Shown: positions 20,225 to 29,313, counted from the first letter of the stretch. The stretch is 64,000 nucleotides of DNA from Burkholderiaceae bacterium (GCA_023954045.1 JAMLIR010000021.1:1-64000); one strand, 5' to 3'. Notes: generated by a model from the letters alone, not told the origin. A program made the numbers and translations.

Positions 20225-21562
20225 CTAGAAGGCGCGCTCGTCGCCTTCGGCGGACCGGGCGGACGCCTCGGCCGGCTGCCGTCGCAGCCGCACGCTGCGG
20301 ATCAGCCGGTCCTCGATCTGCTGGATCTCGACCACCAGCGGGCCGTAGCGGACGCTGACCGGCGCCTCCGGAAGCTCGCGCAGCGTCTCGAGCAGCAGGC
20401 CGTTCAGGGTGCGGGGTCCCTCGAGCGGGAACTGGGTGCCGAGCCGCCGGTTGAGCTCGCGCAGCGGCGCCGAGCCGTCGACGGTGACTTCGTCGTCGGC
20501 CCACTGGAACGCGGCGTCGCCGCCGGGCGCCGTCGTCGTGAACTCGCCGATGATCTCCTCGATGATGTCCTCGAGCGTCACCAGCCCGAGCACTTCGCCG
20601 TACTCGTCGATCACCAGCCCGATCCGCTGCCGGTTCTCCTGGAAGAACTGGAGCTGGCGGAACACCGGCGTGCCGCTGGGAACGAAGTAGGGTTCGGTGA
20701 GCACCGCGCGCAGGTCGTCGGCGTCGAACGGCTCGTGCTGCAGCAGGCCGAGCGCGCGCCGCACGTGCAGCATGCCGACCACGCGGTTGATCTCGCCCTC
20801 GAACACCGGCAGCTTGTTGTGGAAGCAGGTCGCCAGCTGCTCGCGGATGCCGCGCGGGTCGGTCGCGAGGTCGAGCGCCTCGATCCGGTGGCGCGGCACC
20901 ATCACGTCGTCGACGGCGATCTGCTCGAGGTCGAGCAGGTTCAGCAGGATCGAGCGGTGCTTGGCCGGCATGAAGCCGCCGCTCTCGAGCACGATCGTGC
21001 GCAATTCCTCGAGCGAGACGCTGGGTGCCTGCTGTGCCTCGGCGCTCACGCCGGCGGCGCGCAGCAGCCGGCCCACCAGCAGGTTCACCGCCCAGACCGC
21101 CGGCGCCAGCACCCGCGTCAGCAGGTTCAGCGGATAGCTGGCCGGCAGGGCGATGCGCTCGGGAAAGGTCGCGCCGATCACCTTCGGCGTGATCTCGCAG
21201 AATACGATCAGCAGCACGGCGACCAGCGTCGTCGCAACCAGAATCACGCGGTCGTCGTCGCCGAAGTAGCGGATCGCCATCGCGGTGACGATCGCGGTCA
21301 GCGCGGTATTGGCGATGTTGTTGCCGAGCAGGATCGTGCCGAGCAGCCGCTCGGTCTGGCCGAGCAGGCTGGACGCCAGCTGGGCGCCGCGGCGGCCCTC
21401 CCGGACCAGGTGGCCGAGCCGGAACCGGTTCAGCGCCATCATCGCCGTCTCGGAGATCGAGAAGAACGCCGAGAGCAGCATCAGCAGCAGCAGCGCCAGC
21501 AATTGCAGCCAGAACGGGATCGTTTCCAAGCGCAGCAATCGTCGCAATGGACCGGACGTCAA
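20225..21562 (-). CDS. CorC/HlyC (CNNM) family membrane protein with CBS pair
   Basis: Up to 445 aa. N-terminal DUF21/CNNM membrane domain (LLALLLLMLLSAFFSISETAMM, then LLGTILLGNNIANTALTAIV), a CBS-domain pair (VDDVMVPRHRIEAL and LVIDEYGEVLGLVTLEDIIEEIIGEF) and a C-terminal CorC_HlyC domain. Related proteins (E. coli YfjD) are implicated in magnesium/cobalt efflux or membrane stress. No ATG is available: the frame opens with TTG at 21562, and the TTG at 21529 (giving METIPFWLQLL) is an equally good start. Divergent from the zinc-ribbon gene. Confidence 0.9.
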   Translation of the reverse strand: MTSGPLRRLLRLETIPFWLQLLALLLLMLLSAFFSISETAMMALNRFRLGHLVREGRRGAQLASSLLGQTERLLGTILLGNNIANTALTAIVTAMAIRYFGDDDRVILVATTLVAVLLIVFCEITPKVIGATFPERIALPASYPLNLLTRVLAPAVWAVNLLVGRLLRAAGVSAEAQQAPSVSLEELRTIVLESGGFMPAKHRSILLNLLDLEQIAVDDVMVPRHRIEALDLATDPRGIREQLATCFHNKLPVFEGEINRVVGMLHVRRALGLLQHEPFDADDLRAVLTEPYFVPSGTPVFRQLQFFQENRQRIGLVIDEYGEVLGLVTLEDIIEEIIGEFTTTAPGGDAAFQWADDEVTVDGSAPLRELNRRLGTQFPLEGPRTLNGLLLETLRELPEAPVSVRYGPLVVEIQQIEDRLIRSVRLRRQPAEASARSAEGDERAF

Positions 21563-21626
21563 GCGTACCGGAATCCGGTCGCGGCGGCGCGTCGCCGGCG
21601 CCGCGCGCCCGGCGTATGATGGCCCG

Positions 21627-22028
21627 ATGAATCCCGATGCGGTCTACGAGCGGATCGGGGCGCTCGGCTTCAGGCGCTGGTACGAGCGGCAGCTGGTCGA
21701 GAGCCACCTGTGGTTCGCGAGTTGTTTCGTGGCGATGATCCTGGTGGCCGCCGGGCTGGAGCTGCTCACGCTCGAGAACGGCGTGGCCGACTTCGCGTTC
21801 GACGCCGCGCTGATCGCCGGCGGCTGCGCGCTCGGCTGGGTTTCCTGGCGGCGCTACGTGCGCCAGATGGTGCTCGCCGAAGCGATCGGAGAACAGGCGT
21901 CCTGCGCCGCCTGCCGGCACTACGGCTTTCGCTGCCTCGCCGTCGAGCGGGGGCGCCTCCGCGCCTGCTGCCCGAAGTGCGGCAACCAGTGGCTGCTCGA
22001 AGACCCGTTCGAAGGGGCGGATTCCTGA
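21627..22028 (+). CDS. Membrane protein with C-terminal zinc ribbon, unknown function
   Basis: 133 aa, not recognised as a named family. After an amphipathic lead (NPDAVYERIGALGFRRWYERQ) there are two hydrophobic helices (about residues 31-50 and 58-75), then a cytoplasmic-looking C-terminal module with two CxxC pairs (CAACRHYGF and CCPKCGNQW) spaced like a zinc ribbon. The ATG at 21627 begins the family-like part. It is divergent from the CorC-type gene and separated from livG by 113 bp with a separate promoter. Confidence 0.65.
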   Translation: MNPDAVYERIGALGFRRWYERQLVESHLWFASCFVAMILVAAGLELLTLENGVADFAFDAALIAGGCALGWVSWRRYVRQMVLAEAIGEQASCAACRHYGFRCLAVERGRLRACCPKCGNQWLLEDPFEGADS

Positions 22029-22065
22029 CGGCGGCGGGCCTCCCGGCGATGCGCGCTTACCCGGA

Positions 22066-22094
22066 TTGCCGCGCTACCGGCCATTGGCCATAAT
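22066..22094 (+). promoter_or_regulatory. Candidate sigma-70 promoter of LIV cluster 1
   Basis: TTGCCG at 22066-22071 and CATAAT at 22089-22094 with exactly 17 nt between them. The predicted start of transcription is about 40 nt before the livG ATG. Confidence 0.5.
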
Positions 22095-22141
22095 CCGCGC
22101 TCGGATGGCCGGCATGGCGCCTGCCCGTTGACCGCGCATCG

Positions 22142-22924
22142 ATGGCAGAACAAGACTTCATTCTCGAAACCCGGCGCCTGGTCAAGGAGTTCAAGGGCTT
22201 CGTCGCGGTCGACGACGTGAACCTGCGGGTGCAGCGCGGGCACATCCACGCGCTGATCGGCCCCAACGGCGCGGGCAAGACCACGGTCTTCAACCTGCTC
22301 ACCAAGTTCCTGATCCCGACGTCCGGCCAGATCCTGTTCAATGGCCACGACATCACCACCGAGAAGCCCGCGCAGGTCGCGCGCCGCGGGATCGTCCGCT
22401 CGTTCCAGATCTCGGCGACCTTCCCGAACCTGACGGTGCTCGACAACGTGCGAATCGGCCTGCAGCGCGCGCTCGGTACGTCGTTTCATTTCTGGAAGCC
22501 GGCGACCTCGCTCGAGGTGCTCGACGCCCGCGCGCTCGAGCTGCTCGACACGGTGGGCCTGCGCGAGTTCGCCGGGTACGTCACGGTCGAGCTGCCGTAC
22601 GGCCGCAAGCGCGCGCTCGAGATCGCGACGACGCTGGCCACCGAACCCGAGCTGATGCTGCTCGACGAGCCGACGCAGGGCATGGGCCACGAGGACGTCG
22701 AGCGGGTGACGCAGCTCATCAAGAAGGTCTCGGCGAACCGCACCGTGCTGATGGTCGAGCACAACATGAACGTCGTCGCGAACATCGCCGACACGATCAG
22801 CGTGCTGCAGCGCGGGCAGGTCATCGCCGAGGGCCCCTACGAGGTGGTCTCGAAGAACCCGCAGGTGCTCGAGGCCTACATGGGCAGCGCCACCGAGGAG
22901 CTCGGGGGGGCGCATGGCCACTAG
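22142..22924 (+). CDS. LIV-type ABC transporter ATPase, LivG-like (cluster 1)
   Basis: 260-aa cytoplasmic ATPase of the branched-chain amino-acid/carboxylate (HAAT) importer class. Walker A GPNGAGKTT, LivG-specific insertion with RSFQISATFPNLTVLDNV, Walker B LMLLDEPTQGMG and switch histidine VEHNM are intact; the signature (LSGGQ equivalent) is altered to VELPYGRKRALEIA, which is acceptable in this class. First gene of a five-gene cluster (G-F-SBP-H-M); it overlaps livF by 11 bp. The substrate is not readable from the ATPases. Confidence 0.93.
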   Translation: MAEQDFILETRRLVKEFKGFVAVDDVNLRVQRGHIHALIGPNGAGKTTVFNLLTKFLIPTSGQILFNGHDITTEKPAQVARRGIVRSFQISATFPNLTVLDNVRIGLQRALGTSFHFWKPATSLEVLDARALELLDTVGLREFAGYVTVELPYGRKRALEIATTLATEPELMLLDEPTQGMGHEDVERVTQLIKKVSANRTVLMVEHNMNVVANIADTISVLQRGQVIAEGPYEVVSKNPQVLEAYMGSATEELGGAHGH

Positions 22925-23627
22925 CGGCACCGAGTTCCTGCGGATCACCGACCTGCACGCCTTCTACGGCGAATCGCACATCCTGCACGGCGTCGACCTC
23001 ACCGTGAACCGCGGCGAAGTCGTCACGCTGCTCGGGCGCAACGGCTCCGGACGCACGACGACGCTGAAGTCGATCATGGGGCTGGTGGGCCGCCGCAGCG
23101 GCTCGATCATGGTCAACGGCGTCGAGGCGGTGAACCTGCCGCCGCACGCGATCGCGCGCCGCGGAATCGGCTACTGCCCCGAGGAGCGCGGCATCTTCGC
23201 GAGCCTGTCGTGCGAGGAGAACCTGCTGCTGCCCCCGCCGGTCGCCTCGGGCGGCATGGAGCTCGACGAGATCTACGCGATGTTCCCGAACCTGAAGGAA
23301 CGGCGCGCAAGCCAGGGCACGCGACTGTCGGGCGGGGAGCAGCAGATGCTGGCGGTGGCGCGAATCCTGCGCACCGGCGCGAAAATGCTGCTGCTCGACG
23401 AGATCTCGGAAGGGCTGGCGCCGGTGATCGTGCAGACGCTGGCGCGGATGATCCGGATGCTGCGCGAGAAGGGCTTCACGATCGTGATGGTCGAGCAGAA
23501 CTTCCGTTTCGCGGCGCCGCTGGCCGACCGGTTCTACGTGATGGAGCACGGGCGCATCGTCGAGCAGTTCGACGCGGCGCAACTCGAGCAGAAGATGGGC
23601 ATGCTGCACGAATACCTCGGGGTGTGA
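22914..23627 (+). CDS. LIV-type ABC transporter ATPase, LivF-like (cluster 1), Arg in Walker A
   Basis: 237 aa. Standard LivF features: YCPEERGIFASLSCEENLLL, signature LSGGEQQMLAVAR, Walker B MLLLDEISEGLAPV and VEQNFRFA. Odd: the Walker A motif is GRNGSGRTT; codon CGC at 23052-23054 puts arginine (Arg47) where the ATP-binding lysine belongs. The other ATPase of the pair is canonical. I recall GRNGAGRTTT-like variants among LivF homologues, so this may be a subfamily trait rather than a defect. Translation is probably coupled to livG. Confidence 0.92.
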   Translation: MATSGTEFLRITDLHAFYGESHILHGVDLTVNRGEVVTLLGRNGSGRTTTLKSIMGLVGRRSGSIMVNGVEAVNLPPHAIARRGIGYCPEERGIFASLSCEENLLLPPPVASGGMELDEIYAMFPNLKERRASQGTRLSGGEQQMLAVARILRTGAKMLLLDEISEGLAPVIVQTLARMIRMLREKGFTIVMVEQNFRFAAPLADRFYVMEHGRIVEQFDAAQLEQKMGMLHEYLGV

Positions 23628-23676
23628 GCGCAACGGCCCGATCGTCGAAGTCCCGAACGCACAAGGAGGAAGCACC

Positions 23677-24891
23677 ATGAAACTGAAACTCTCGTCGCTG
23701 GTGGCCGCGCTGGCCCTGGCATTCGCCGGTGGCGCCGCGCAGGCGCAGATCTCGGGTAACGTCGTCAAGATCGGCGTGATGAACGACATGTCGGGCGTCT
23801 ACGCCGACATCGGCGGACCCGGTTCGGTGGTCGCGGCGAAGATGGCCGTCGAGGACTTCCAGAAGATGTCGAAGGCCGGCCTGAAGGTCGAGATCGTCTC
23901 GGCCGACCACCAGAACAAGCCCGACGTCGGCTCGACGATCGCGCGCCAGTGGTACGACACCGACGGCGTCGACGCGATCGCCGACGTGCCGACCTCGTCG
24001 GTCGCGCTGGCCGTCAGCCAGGTCACCCGCGACAAGGGCAAGGCATTCCTCGCCACCGGCCCGGCGACCGCCGACCTCACCGGCAAGGCGTGCTCGCCGA
24101 ACACGGTCCACTGGCTCTACGACACCTGGATGCTGGCCAACGGCACCGGCAGCGCGATCGTCAAGACCGGCGGCGACACCTGGTTCTTCCTGACTTCGGA
24201 CTACGCATTCGGCCACGCGCTCGAGCGCGACACCGAGGCCGTCGTGCTGAAGAACGGCGGCAAGGTGCTGGGCAAGGTGCGCCACCCGCTCGCCACCCAG
24301 GACTTCTCCTCGTTCCTGCTGCAGGCGCAGGCGTCGAAGGCCAAGGTCATCGGCCTGGCCAACGCCGGCGGCGACACGATCAACTCGATCAAGCAGGCGG
24401 CCGAGTTCGGCATCGTCAAGGGCGGCCAGAGCCTGGCCGGCCTGCTGGTGTTCATGACCGACGTGCACGGGCTGGGCCTGCAGACCGCGCAGGGCCTGAT
24501 CGTGACCGAGACCTTCTACTGGGACCTCAACGACCAGACCCGCGCGTGGTCCAAGCGCTTCGCGGCGGCCAACGGCGGCAAGTACCCGTCGATGGACCAC
24601 GCCGGCGTCTACGCGGTGATCCTGCACTACCTGAAGGCGGTCGAGGCGGCCAAGACCGACGACGGCACCAAGGTCGTCGCCAAGATGAAGGAACTGCCGA
24701 CCGACGACCCGCTGTTCGGCAAGGGCACGATCCGCGCCGATGGTCGCAAGCTCCACCCGGCCTACCTGTTCGAGGTCAAGAAACCGAGCGAGTCGAAGGG
24801 CCCGTACGACTACTACAAGCTGCGTGCGACGATCCCGGCCGACCAGGCGTTCCGGCCGATGTCCGAAGGCGGCTGCCCGCTGGTGAAGTGA
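23677..24891 (+). CDS. LIV-type ABC transporter periplasmic substrate-binding protein (cluster 1)
   Basis: 404 aa with a clear Sec signal peptide (MKLKLSSLVAALALAFAGGAAQA, cleavage after AQA). The mature protein is a type I periplasmic binding fold (VVKIGVMNDMSGVYADIGG, then GAQ-like VEIVSADHQNKPDVGSTIARQW). It follows AGGAGG at good spacing. Related Burkholderiales proteins bind amino acids, amides or aromatic acids; the ligand cannot be read here. It sits between livF and livH, an arrangement common in betaproteobacterial HAAT clusters. Confidence 0.92.
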   Translation: MKLKLSSLVAALALAFAGGAAQAQISGNVVKIGVMNDMSGVYADIGGPGSVVAAKMAVEDFQKMSKAGLKVEIVSADHQNKPDVGSTIARQWYDTDGVDAIADVPTSSVALAVSQVTRDKGKAFLATGPATADLTGKACSPNTVHWLYDTWMLANGTGSAIVKTGGDTWFFLTSDYAFGHALERDTEAVVLKNGGKVLGKVRHPLATQDFSSFLLQAQASKAKVIGLANAGGDTINSIKQAAEFGIVKGGQSLAGLLVFMTDVHGLGLQTAQGLIVTETFYWDLNDQTRAWSKRFAAANGGKYPSMDHAGVYAVILHYLKAVEAAKTDDGTKVVAKMKELPTDDPLFGKGTIRADGRKLHPAYLFEVKKPSESKGPYDYYKLRATIPADQAFRPMSEGGCPLVK

Positions 24892-24980
24892 CGCCGGCAG
24901 GCTGAAGCGAAACGGCGCGACCCTCGCGGCCCCTGCGGCCGCGAGGGCACGCCCCCCGCAGACCACCGGATCGACGCTCG

Positions 24981-25865
24981 ATGGAGATCTTCGGCATCCC
25001 GACCCAGGCGCTGTTCGGCCAGCTGCTGATCGGCCTGATCAACGGCTCGTTCTACGCGCTGCTGTCGCTCGGCCTGGCGGTCATCTTCGGGCTGCTGAAC
25101 ATCATCAACTTCACGCACGGCGCGCAGTACATGTTCGGCGCGTTCGTCGCGTACCTGCTGCTCAGCAAGTTCGGCATCAACTACTGGTGGGCGCTGCTGC
25201 TCGCGCCGATCGTCGTCGGTGCCACCGGCATCGTGATCGAGCGACTGATGCTCTCCAGGCTCTACAAGCTCGACCACCTGTACGGGCTGCTGCTCACGTT
25301 CGGCATCGCGCTGATCATGGAAGGGCTGTTCCGCAACGAGTTCGGCTCGTCGGGCCTGCCGTATCCGAGCCCGCCGCAGCTCACCGGCGGCCACAACCTC
25401 GGATTCATGTTCCTGCCCAACTACCGCGGGTGGGTCATCGTCGCTTCGCTGATCGTCTGCCTGGGCACCTGGTACGCGATCGAGCGTACGCGGCTGGGTG
25501 CCTACCTGCGTGCCGCGACCGAGAACCCGCAGCTGGTGCAGGCTTTCGGCATCAACGTGCCGCGGATGATCACGCTCACCTACGGCTTCGGCGTCGCGCT
25601 GGCGGCTTTCGCCGGCGTGATGGCGGCGCCGATCTACCAGGTCAGCCCGCAGATGGGGGCCAACCTGATCATCGTCGTGTTCGCCGTCGTCGTGATCGGC
25701 GGAATGGGGTCGATCCTCGGCTCGGTGCTCACCGGATTCGGTCTCGGCCTCATCGAGGGGCTCACCAAGGTGTTCTACCCGGAAGCGTCGAACACGGTGA
25801 TCTTCGTGATCATGGCGATCGTTCTGCTGATCAAGCCGGCGGGCTTGTTCGGCACGCAGAAATAG
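24981..25865 (+). CDS. LIV-type ABC transporter permease, LivH-like (cluster 1)
   Basis: 294-aa inner-membrane permease with about eight hydrophobic segments. The LivH signature is visible: GLINGSFYALLSLGLAVIFG, LLNIINFTHGAQYMFGAF, and the coupling-loop region RAATENPQLVQAFGINV followed by GIGMGSILGSVLTGF-like IGGMGSILGSVL. An 89-bp gap separates it from the binding protein gene, and livM begins 7 bp downstream. Confidence 0.93.
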   Translation: MEIFGIPTQALFGQLLIGLINGSFYALLSLGLAVIFGLLNIINFTHGAQYMFGAFVAYLLLSKFGINYWWALLLAPIVVGATGIVIERLMLSRLYKLDHLYGLLLTFGIALIMEGLFRNEFGSSGLPYPSPPQLTGGHNLGFMFLPNYRGWVIVASLIVCLGTWYAIERTRLGAYLRAATENPQLVQAFGINVPRMITLTYGFGVALAAFAGVMAAPIYQVSPQMGANLIIVVFAVVVIGGMGSILGSVLTGFGLGLIEGLTKVFYPEASNTVIFVIMAIVLLIKPAGLFGTQK

Positions 25866-25872
25866 GACGGCG

Positions 25873-26838
25873 ATGGCGGGCAACGCAACTTCCCACGTGC
25901 CGGGCGCCAGGGGCGACACCGGCTACCAGCGCATCGCGTTCGTGCTGATGGTCGCGATCTTCGCGCTGTTGCCCCTGGTCGCGTACCCGGTCTTCCTGAT
26001 GAAGGTGATGTGCTTCGCGCTGTTCGCGTGCGCCTTCAACCTGCTGATCGGATTCGGCGGGCTGCTTTCGTTCGGGCACGCGATGTTCCTGGGCACTGCC
26101 GGCTACGTCTCTGCGCATGCCGCGAAGGTCTGGGGATTCTCGCCGGAGCTGGCGATCCTGTTCGCCACTGGCTGCGCGGCGCTGCTCGGGCTGGTCACCG
26201 GCCTGCTGGCGATCCGGCGGCAGGGCATCTACTTCGCGATGATCACGCTGGCGCTCGCGCAGATGGTGTACTTCTTCTACCTGCAGGCGCCTTTCACCGG
26301 TGGCGAGGACGGCATCCAGGCGGTGCCGCGCGGCAAGCTGTTCGGCCTCATCGACCTCGGCTCGGCGGCGGGGATGTACCCGCTGGTGATGGCGATCTTC
26401 GTCGGCGGCTTCCTGATCGTCTGGCGCACCGTCAACTCGCCGTTCGGCCAGATCCTGAAGGCGATCCGCGAGAACGAGGCGCGCGCCACGTCGCTCGGCT
26501 ACGACGTCGACCGCTACAAGCTGCTTGCCTTCGTGCTGTCGGCGACGCTGTCGGGGCTGGCGGGCGCCACCAAGGCACTCGTGTTCCAGCTCGCCTCGCT
26601 CACCGACGTCTACTGGACGATGTCGGGCGAGGTGGTGCTGATGACCCTGCTCGGCGGCCTGGGCACGCTGTTCGGGCCGGTCGTCGGTGCGGCGATCATC
26701 ATCACGATGCAGAACTACCTGGCGCAGATCGGCGCCTGGGTCACCGTCGTCCAGGGCGCGATCTTCGTGGTCTGCGTGATGGCGTTCCGGCGCGGCGTCG
26801 TCGGCGAGATCGCGCACTGGCTGAAGAAGCCGCTGTAG
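25873..26838 (+). CDS. LIV-type ABC transporter permease, LivM-like (cluster 1)
   Basis: 321 aa. Hydrophobic throughout, with the LivM motifs NLLIGFGGLLSFGHAMFLG near the N-terminus and the EAA-like loop KAIRENEARATSLGYDVDRYK. Pairs with the LivH-like permease to form the transmembrane pore. Last gene of cluster 1; the 179-bp gap after it contains only G+C-rich sequence and no T-run terminator. Confidence 0.93.
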   Translation: MAGNATSHVPGARGDTGYQRIAFVLMVAIFALLPLVAYPVFLMKVMCFALFACAFNLLIGFGGLLSFGHAMFLGTAGYVSAHAAKVWGFSPELAILFATGCAALLGLVTGLLAIRRQGIYFAMITLALAQMVYFFYLQAPFTGGEDGIQAVPRGKLFGLIDLGSAAGMYPLVMAIFVGGFLIVWRTVNSPFGQILKAIRENEARATSLGYDVDRYKLLAFVLSATLSGLAGATKALVFQLASLTDVYWTMSGEVVLMTLLGGLGTLFGPVVGAAIIITMQNYLAQIGAWVTVVQGAIFVVCVMAFRRGVVGEIAHWLKKPL

Positions 26839-27017
26839 CCCGCCCGGCGGCGCCTCCGGGCCACGGGCCCGGCCGCCGCCGCGCGCGGTCGGCCCCCGTA
26901 CATTCCGCTACGCAGTCTTGCGTATTGCCCGTTGGCTCGTCGAGGACCAGGATGGCCACTGGCGACCGCGGCCCGGCCCGGCAGCGGTTGTTCCAGGCAT
27001 CCCTCGAGGAGAGCGCC

Positions 27018-27221
27018 ATGACCCGCAAGTACATCGATTGCAGGGACGTTCCGAGCGTGTCGAAGTGCACGATCGCGATATCGGCCGACTCCGACGACGA
27101 ACTGCTGGAAGCCGCGGTCCAGCACGCGGTGGCCGTGCACGGTCACCAGGACACGCCGGAACTGCGCCGGCAGATCAAGGCAGGATTCAAGGAGGGCGCG
27201 CCCAAGGGCGTCGCCGCCTGA
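27018..27221 (+). CDS. DUF1059 small protein
   Basis: 67-aa soluble protein starting MTRKYIDCRDVPSVSKCTIA, typical of the DUF1059 family, with a conserved cysteine pair (C8 and C17) and the H-rich stretch AVHGHQDTPELRRQIKAGF. A strong GAGGAGAG site precedes the ATG. Function is unknown. It is convergent with the aldehyde dehydrogenase; a 17-bp repeat lies between the two 3' ends. Confidence 0.85.
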   Translation: MTRKYIDCRDVPSVSKCTIAISADSDDELLEAAVQHAVAVHGHQDTPELRRQIKAGFKEGAPKGVAA

Positions 27222-27225
27222 GTCG

Positions 27226-27264
27226 GTCGACGATCGTCTGCGGCTCAGTCGACGATCGTCTGCG
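27226..27264. repeat. Tandem 17-bp repeat at convergent gene ends
   Basis: GTCGACGATCGTCTGCG occurs at 27226-27242 and 27248-27264. Each copy holds the perfect palindrome GACGATCGTC. The second copy encodes the last residues of the aldehyde dehydrogenase (…TIVD), so the first looks like a duplicate of its 3' end. Confidence 0.8.
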
Positions 27265-28822
27265 ACTGCTCGCGCAGGTACAGCGGCAGGTACCAGAACG
27301 AGCCGATCGCCTTGCCGGTGGTCCCGCTCGCCTTCCAGCCGCCGAACGGCTGGTACCCGGGCCACGCACCGGTGGTCGCGCCCTGTGGCCGGTTCACGTA
27401 GGTGACGCCGGCCGCGATGCGATCGAGGAAGGTGCCGATCTCGTCCTGCGCGCCGTAGAAGCCCGCGGTCAGGCCGTAGTCCGACCGGTTCGCCTCGTCG
27501 ATCGCCTCGTCGAGCGAGTCGACCTCGCTCAGCAGCACCAGCGGGACGAAGTGCTCGTCGCGCCACAGCGCATCGTCGCGCGGAGCGCTCGCGACGGTCG
27601 GCGCAACGAACCAGCCGCGCGCGAGCGCGCCCTCGTCGAGCGCGCGGCCGCCCGTGTCGATCCGGCCGATCTCTCGCAGGCGCTCGACGCAGCGCAGATA
27701 GCGATCGCGCGCGCCGCGGTTGATCACCGGCCCCATCCAGTTGCTGCGCTCGGTCGGATCGCCGACCGCGATTGCCTGGGCTGCCGCGACCAGCCGGTCG
27801 CGCAGCGCCTGCGCGACCGGGCGCTCGACCAGCACGCGCGAGCAGGCCGAGCACTTCTGTCCCTGCAGCCCGAACGCCGAGCGCCAGATGCCGGTGACCG
27901 CGCGCTCGAGGTCGGCGTGGCGGGTGACGATCGCCGCGTTCTTGCCACCCATCTCGGCGATGCAGGGACGCGGCCAGCGACCCTGCGCGAAGCGGCGCAG
28001 GATGCCCATGCCGACCGCGTACGAACCGGTGAAGGTGGCGCCCGCCACGTCGGAATGGCCGGCCAGCGCGTCGCCGGCCGCGGCCCCCGGCCCGGTCACG
28101 AAGTTCAGCGAGCCGTCGGGCAGGCCGGCGTCGCGGAACGCTTCGAGCAGCAGCCAGCCACTGAGCGAGGTGTCGCTGGCGACCTTGAACACGACGGTGT
28201 TGCCGGCGGCCAACGCCGCGCCGATCGGCCCGCCGGCCAGCGCGAACGGGAAGTTGAACGGCGCGATCACGGCCCAGACGCCGTAGGGCTTCAGGCGCGT
28301 GCGGTTGCGGCTGACGAAGCCCGCGAGCGGATCGTTCGGAAGGTCGCGCACGAAACCGTCGTTGGCCTGCATCTGGTCGCAGTACCAGGCGACGAGGTCG
28401 GCGGTCTCCTGGACTTCGCCGAGCGATTCCATCCGGTTCTTCCCGACCTCGATGGCCATCGCCGCCGAGATCTCGTAGACGCGTTCCTCGATCAGCGCCG
28501 CCGCGCGGCGCAGCAGCGCGATCCGGTCGGGCCAGGGCGTGCGCGACCACGACGGGAACGCGCGGCGCGCGGCGGCGACCGCGGCGTCGACGTCCGCGGC
28601 GCCGCCCGCCGGGAAGCGGCCCACCAGCAGCCCGGCGTCGATCGGCGAGCGCACCTCGAAGCTCGCCGCCGCCTGGCGCGGCTTGCCGTCGACGAACATC
28701 GGGCGCTCGTGCCCTAGCGCCGGGCGCATCCGCGCCAGCGCTGCCTCGAAACGCTCGTGCATCGCCGGCGGCGGGTCGAACATCGTCGAGTAGGTCAGTC
28801 GGAAGGATGCGGGCGTGTCCAT
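27245..28822 (-). CDS. Aldehyde dehydrogenase, P5C dehydrogenase (RocA-like) type
   Basis: 525 aa NAD(P)-dependent aldehyde dehydrogenase. The catalytic cysteine lies in FGLQGQKCSACSRVLVE and the general base glutamate in EMGGKNAAIV; the GQKCSACSR sequence is characteristic of L-glutamate-gamma-semialdehyde (1-pyrroline-5-carboxylate) dehydrogenases, so glutamate semialdehyde from proline or ornithine is the likeliest substrate. No proline dehydrogenase gene is adjacent, so the assignment is by family only. Other features: PFNFPFALAGGPIGAALAAGN and the C-terminal PFGGWKASGTTGKA. Confidence 0.88.
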   Translation of the reverse strand: MDTPASFRLTYSTMFDPPPAMHERFEAALARMRPALGHERPMFVDGKPRQAAASFEVRSPIDAGLLVGRFPAGGAADVDAAVAAARRAFPSWSRTPWPDRIALLRRAAALIEERVYEISAAMAIEVGKNRMESLGEVQETADLVAWYCDQMQANDGFVRDLPNDPLAGFVSRNRTRLKPYGVWAVIAPFNFPFALAGGPIGAALAAGNTVVFKVASDTSLSGWLLLEAFRDAGLPDGSLNFVTGPGAAAGDALAGHSDVAGATFTGSYAVGMGILRRFAQGRWPRPCIAEMGGKNAAIVTRHADLERAVTGIWRSAFGLQGQKCSACSRVLVERPVAQALRDRLVAAAQAIAVGDPTERSNWMGPVINRGARDRYLRCVERLREIGRIDTGGRALDEGALARGWFVAPTVASAPRDDALWRDEHFVPLVLLSEVDSLDEAIDEANRSDYGLTAGFYGAQDEIGTFLDRIAAGVTYVNRPQGATTGAWPGYQPFGGWKASGTTGKAIGSFWYLPLYLREQSQTIVD

Positions 28823-28932
28823 CGGCGGGCTCCGTGCGCGGTCTGTCGATCCGCCGAAGTTACCGCAATCGGGCGGTCATGGATGAGCGACGCGCGGGCA
28901 GCGGCGCGGCGACGCCCTCGCGCGAGCGGCCG

Positions 28933-29313
28933 CTACGCGACGGGCTCGGAGATCTCGATCAGGTTCAGGTCGGGGTCGCGCAGGTAGACCGAGCGCAACC
29001 GCGAGGTGGCCCCGGTGCGCATCACCGGGCCCTCGACGATCGGCACGCCCAGCTCGGCCAGCCGCGCGATCACCTGGTCGAGCGGCACGCTGGCGATGAA
29101 GCACAGGTCGAGCGCGCCCGGCACCGGCAGGTGGGCCTTCGGCTCGTATTCGCGGCCCTTCACGTGCAGGTTGATCTTCTGGCGGCCGAAGCTGAACGCC
29201 TTGCGGCCGCTGCCGAAGGTCTCGAGCTTCATTCCCATCACTTCGGTGTAGAAGCGGATGCAGGCGGCCTCGTCGGTGGTCGTGACGACGATGTGGTCGA
29301 TGTGGTCGATCAT
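28933..29313 (-). CDS. VOC (glyoxalase/dioxygenase fold) family protein
   Basis: 126 aa, a single vicinal-oxygen-chelate fold made of two beta-alpha-beta-beta-beta modules. Likely metal ligands are the histidines in DHIDHIVV and INLHVKG and the glutamate in NLIEISEP. Substrate is unknown. It is the last gene of the catabolic operon read from ich (33929-34774) downward; the P. aeruginosa itaconate operon also contains a small glyoxalase-like gene (PA0880), which supports the operon assignment. Confidence 0.85.
   Translation of the reverse strand: MIDHIDHIVVTTTDEAACIRFYTEVMGMKLETFGSGRKAFSFGRQKINLHVKGREYEPKAHLPVPGALDLCFIASVPLDQVIARLAELGVPIVEGPVMRTGATSRLRSVYLRDPDLNLIEISEPVA

Noticed and set aside
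22914-23627. LivF-like gene as a pseudogene because of Arg47
   Set aside because: The frame, other ATPase motifs and operon are intact; a single conservative change does not prove loss of function.
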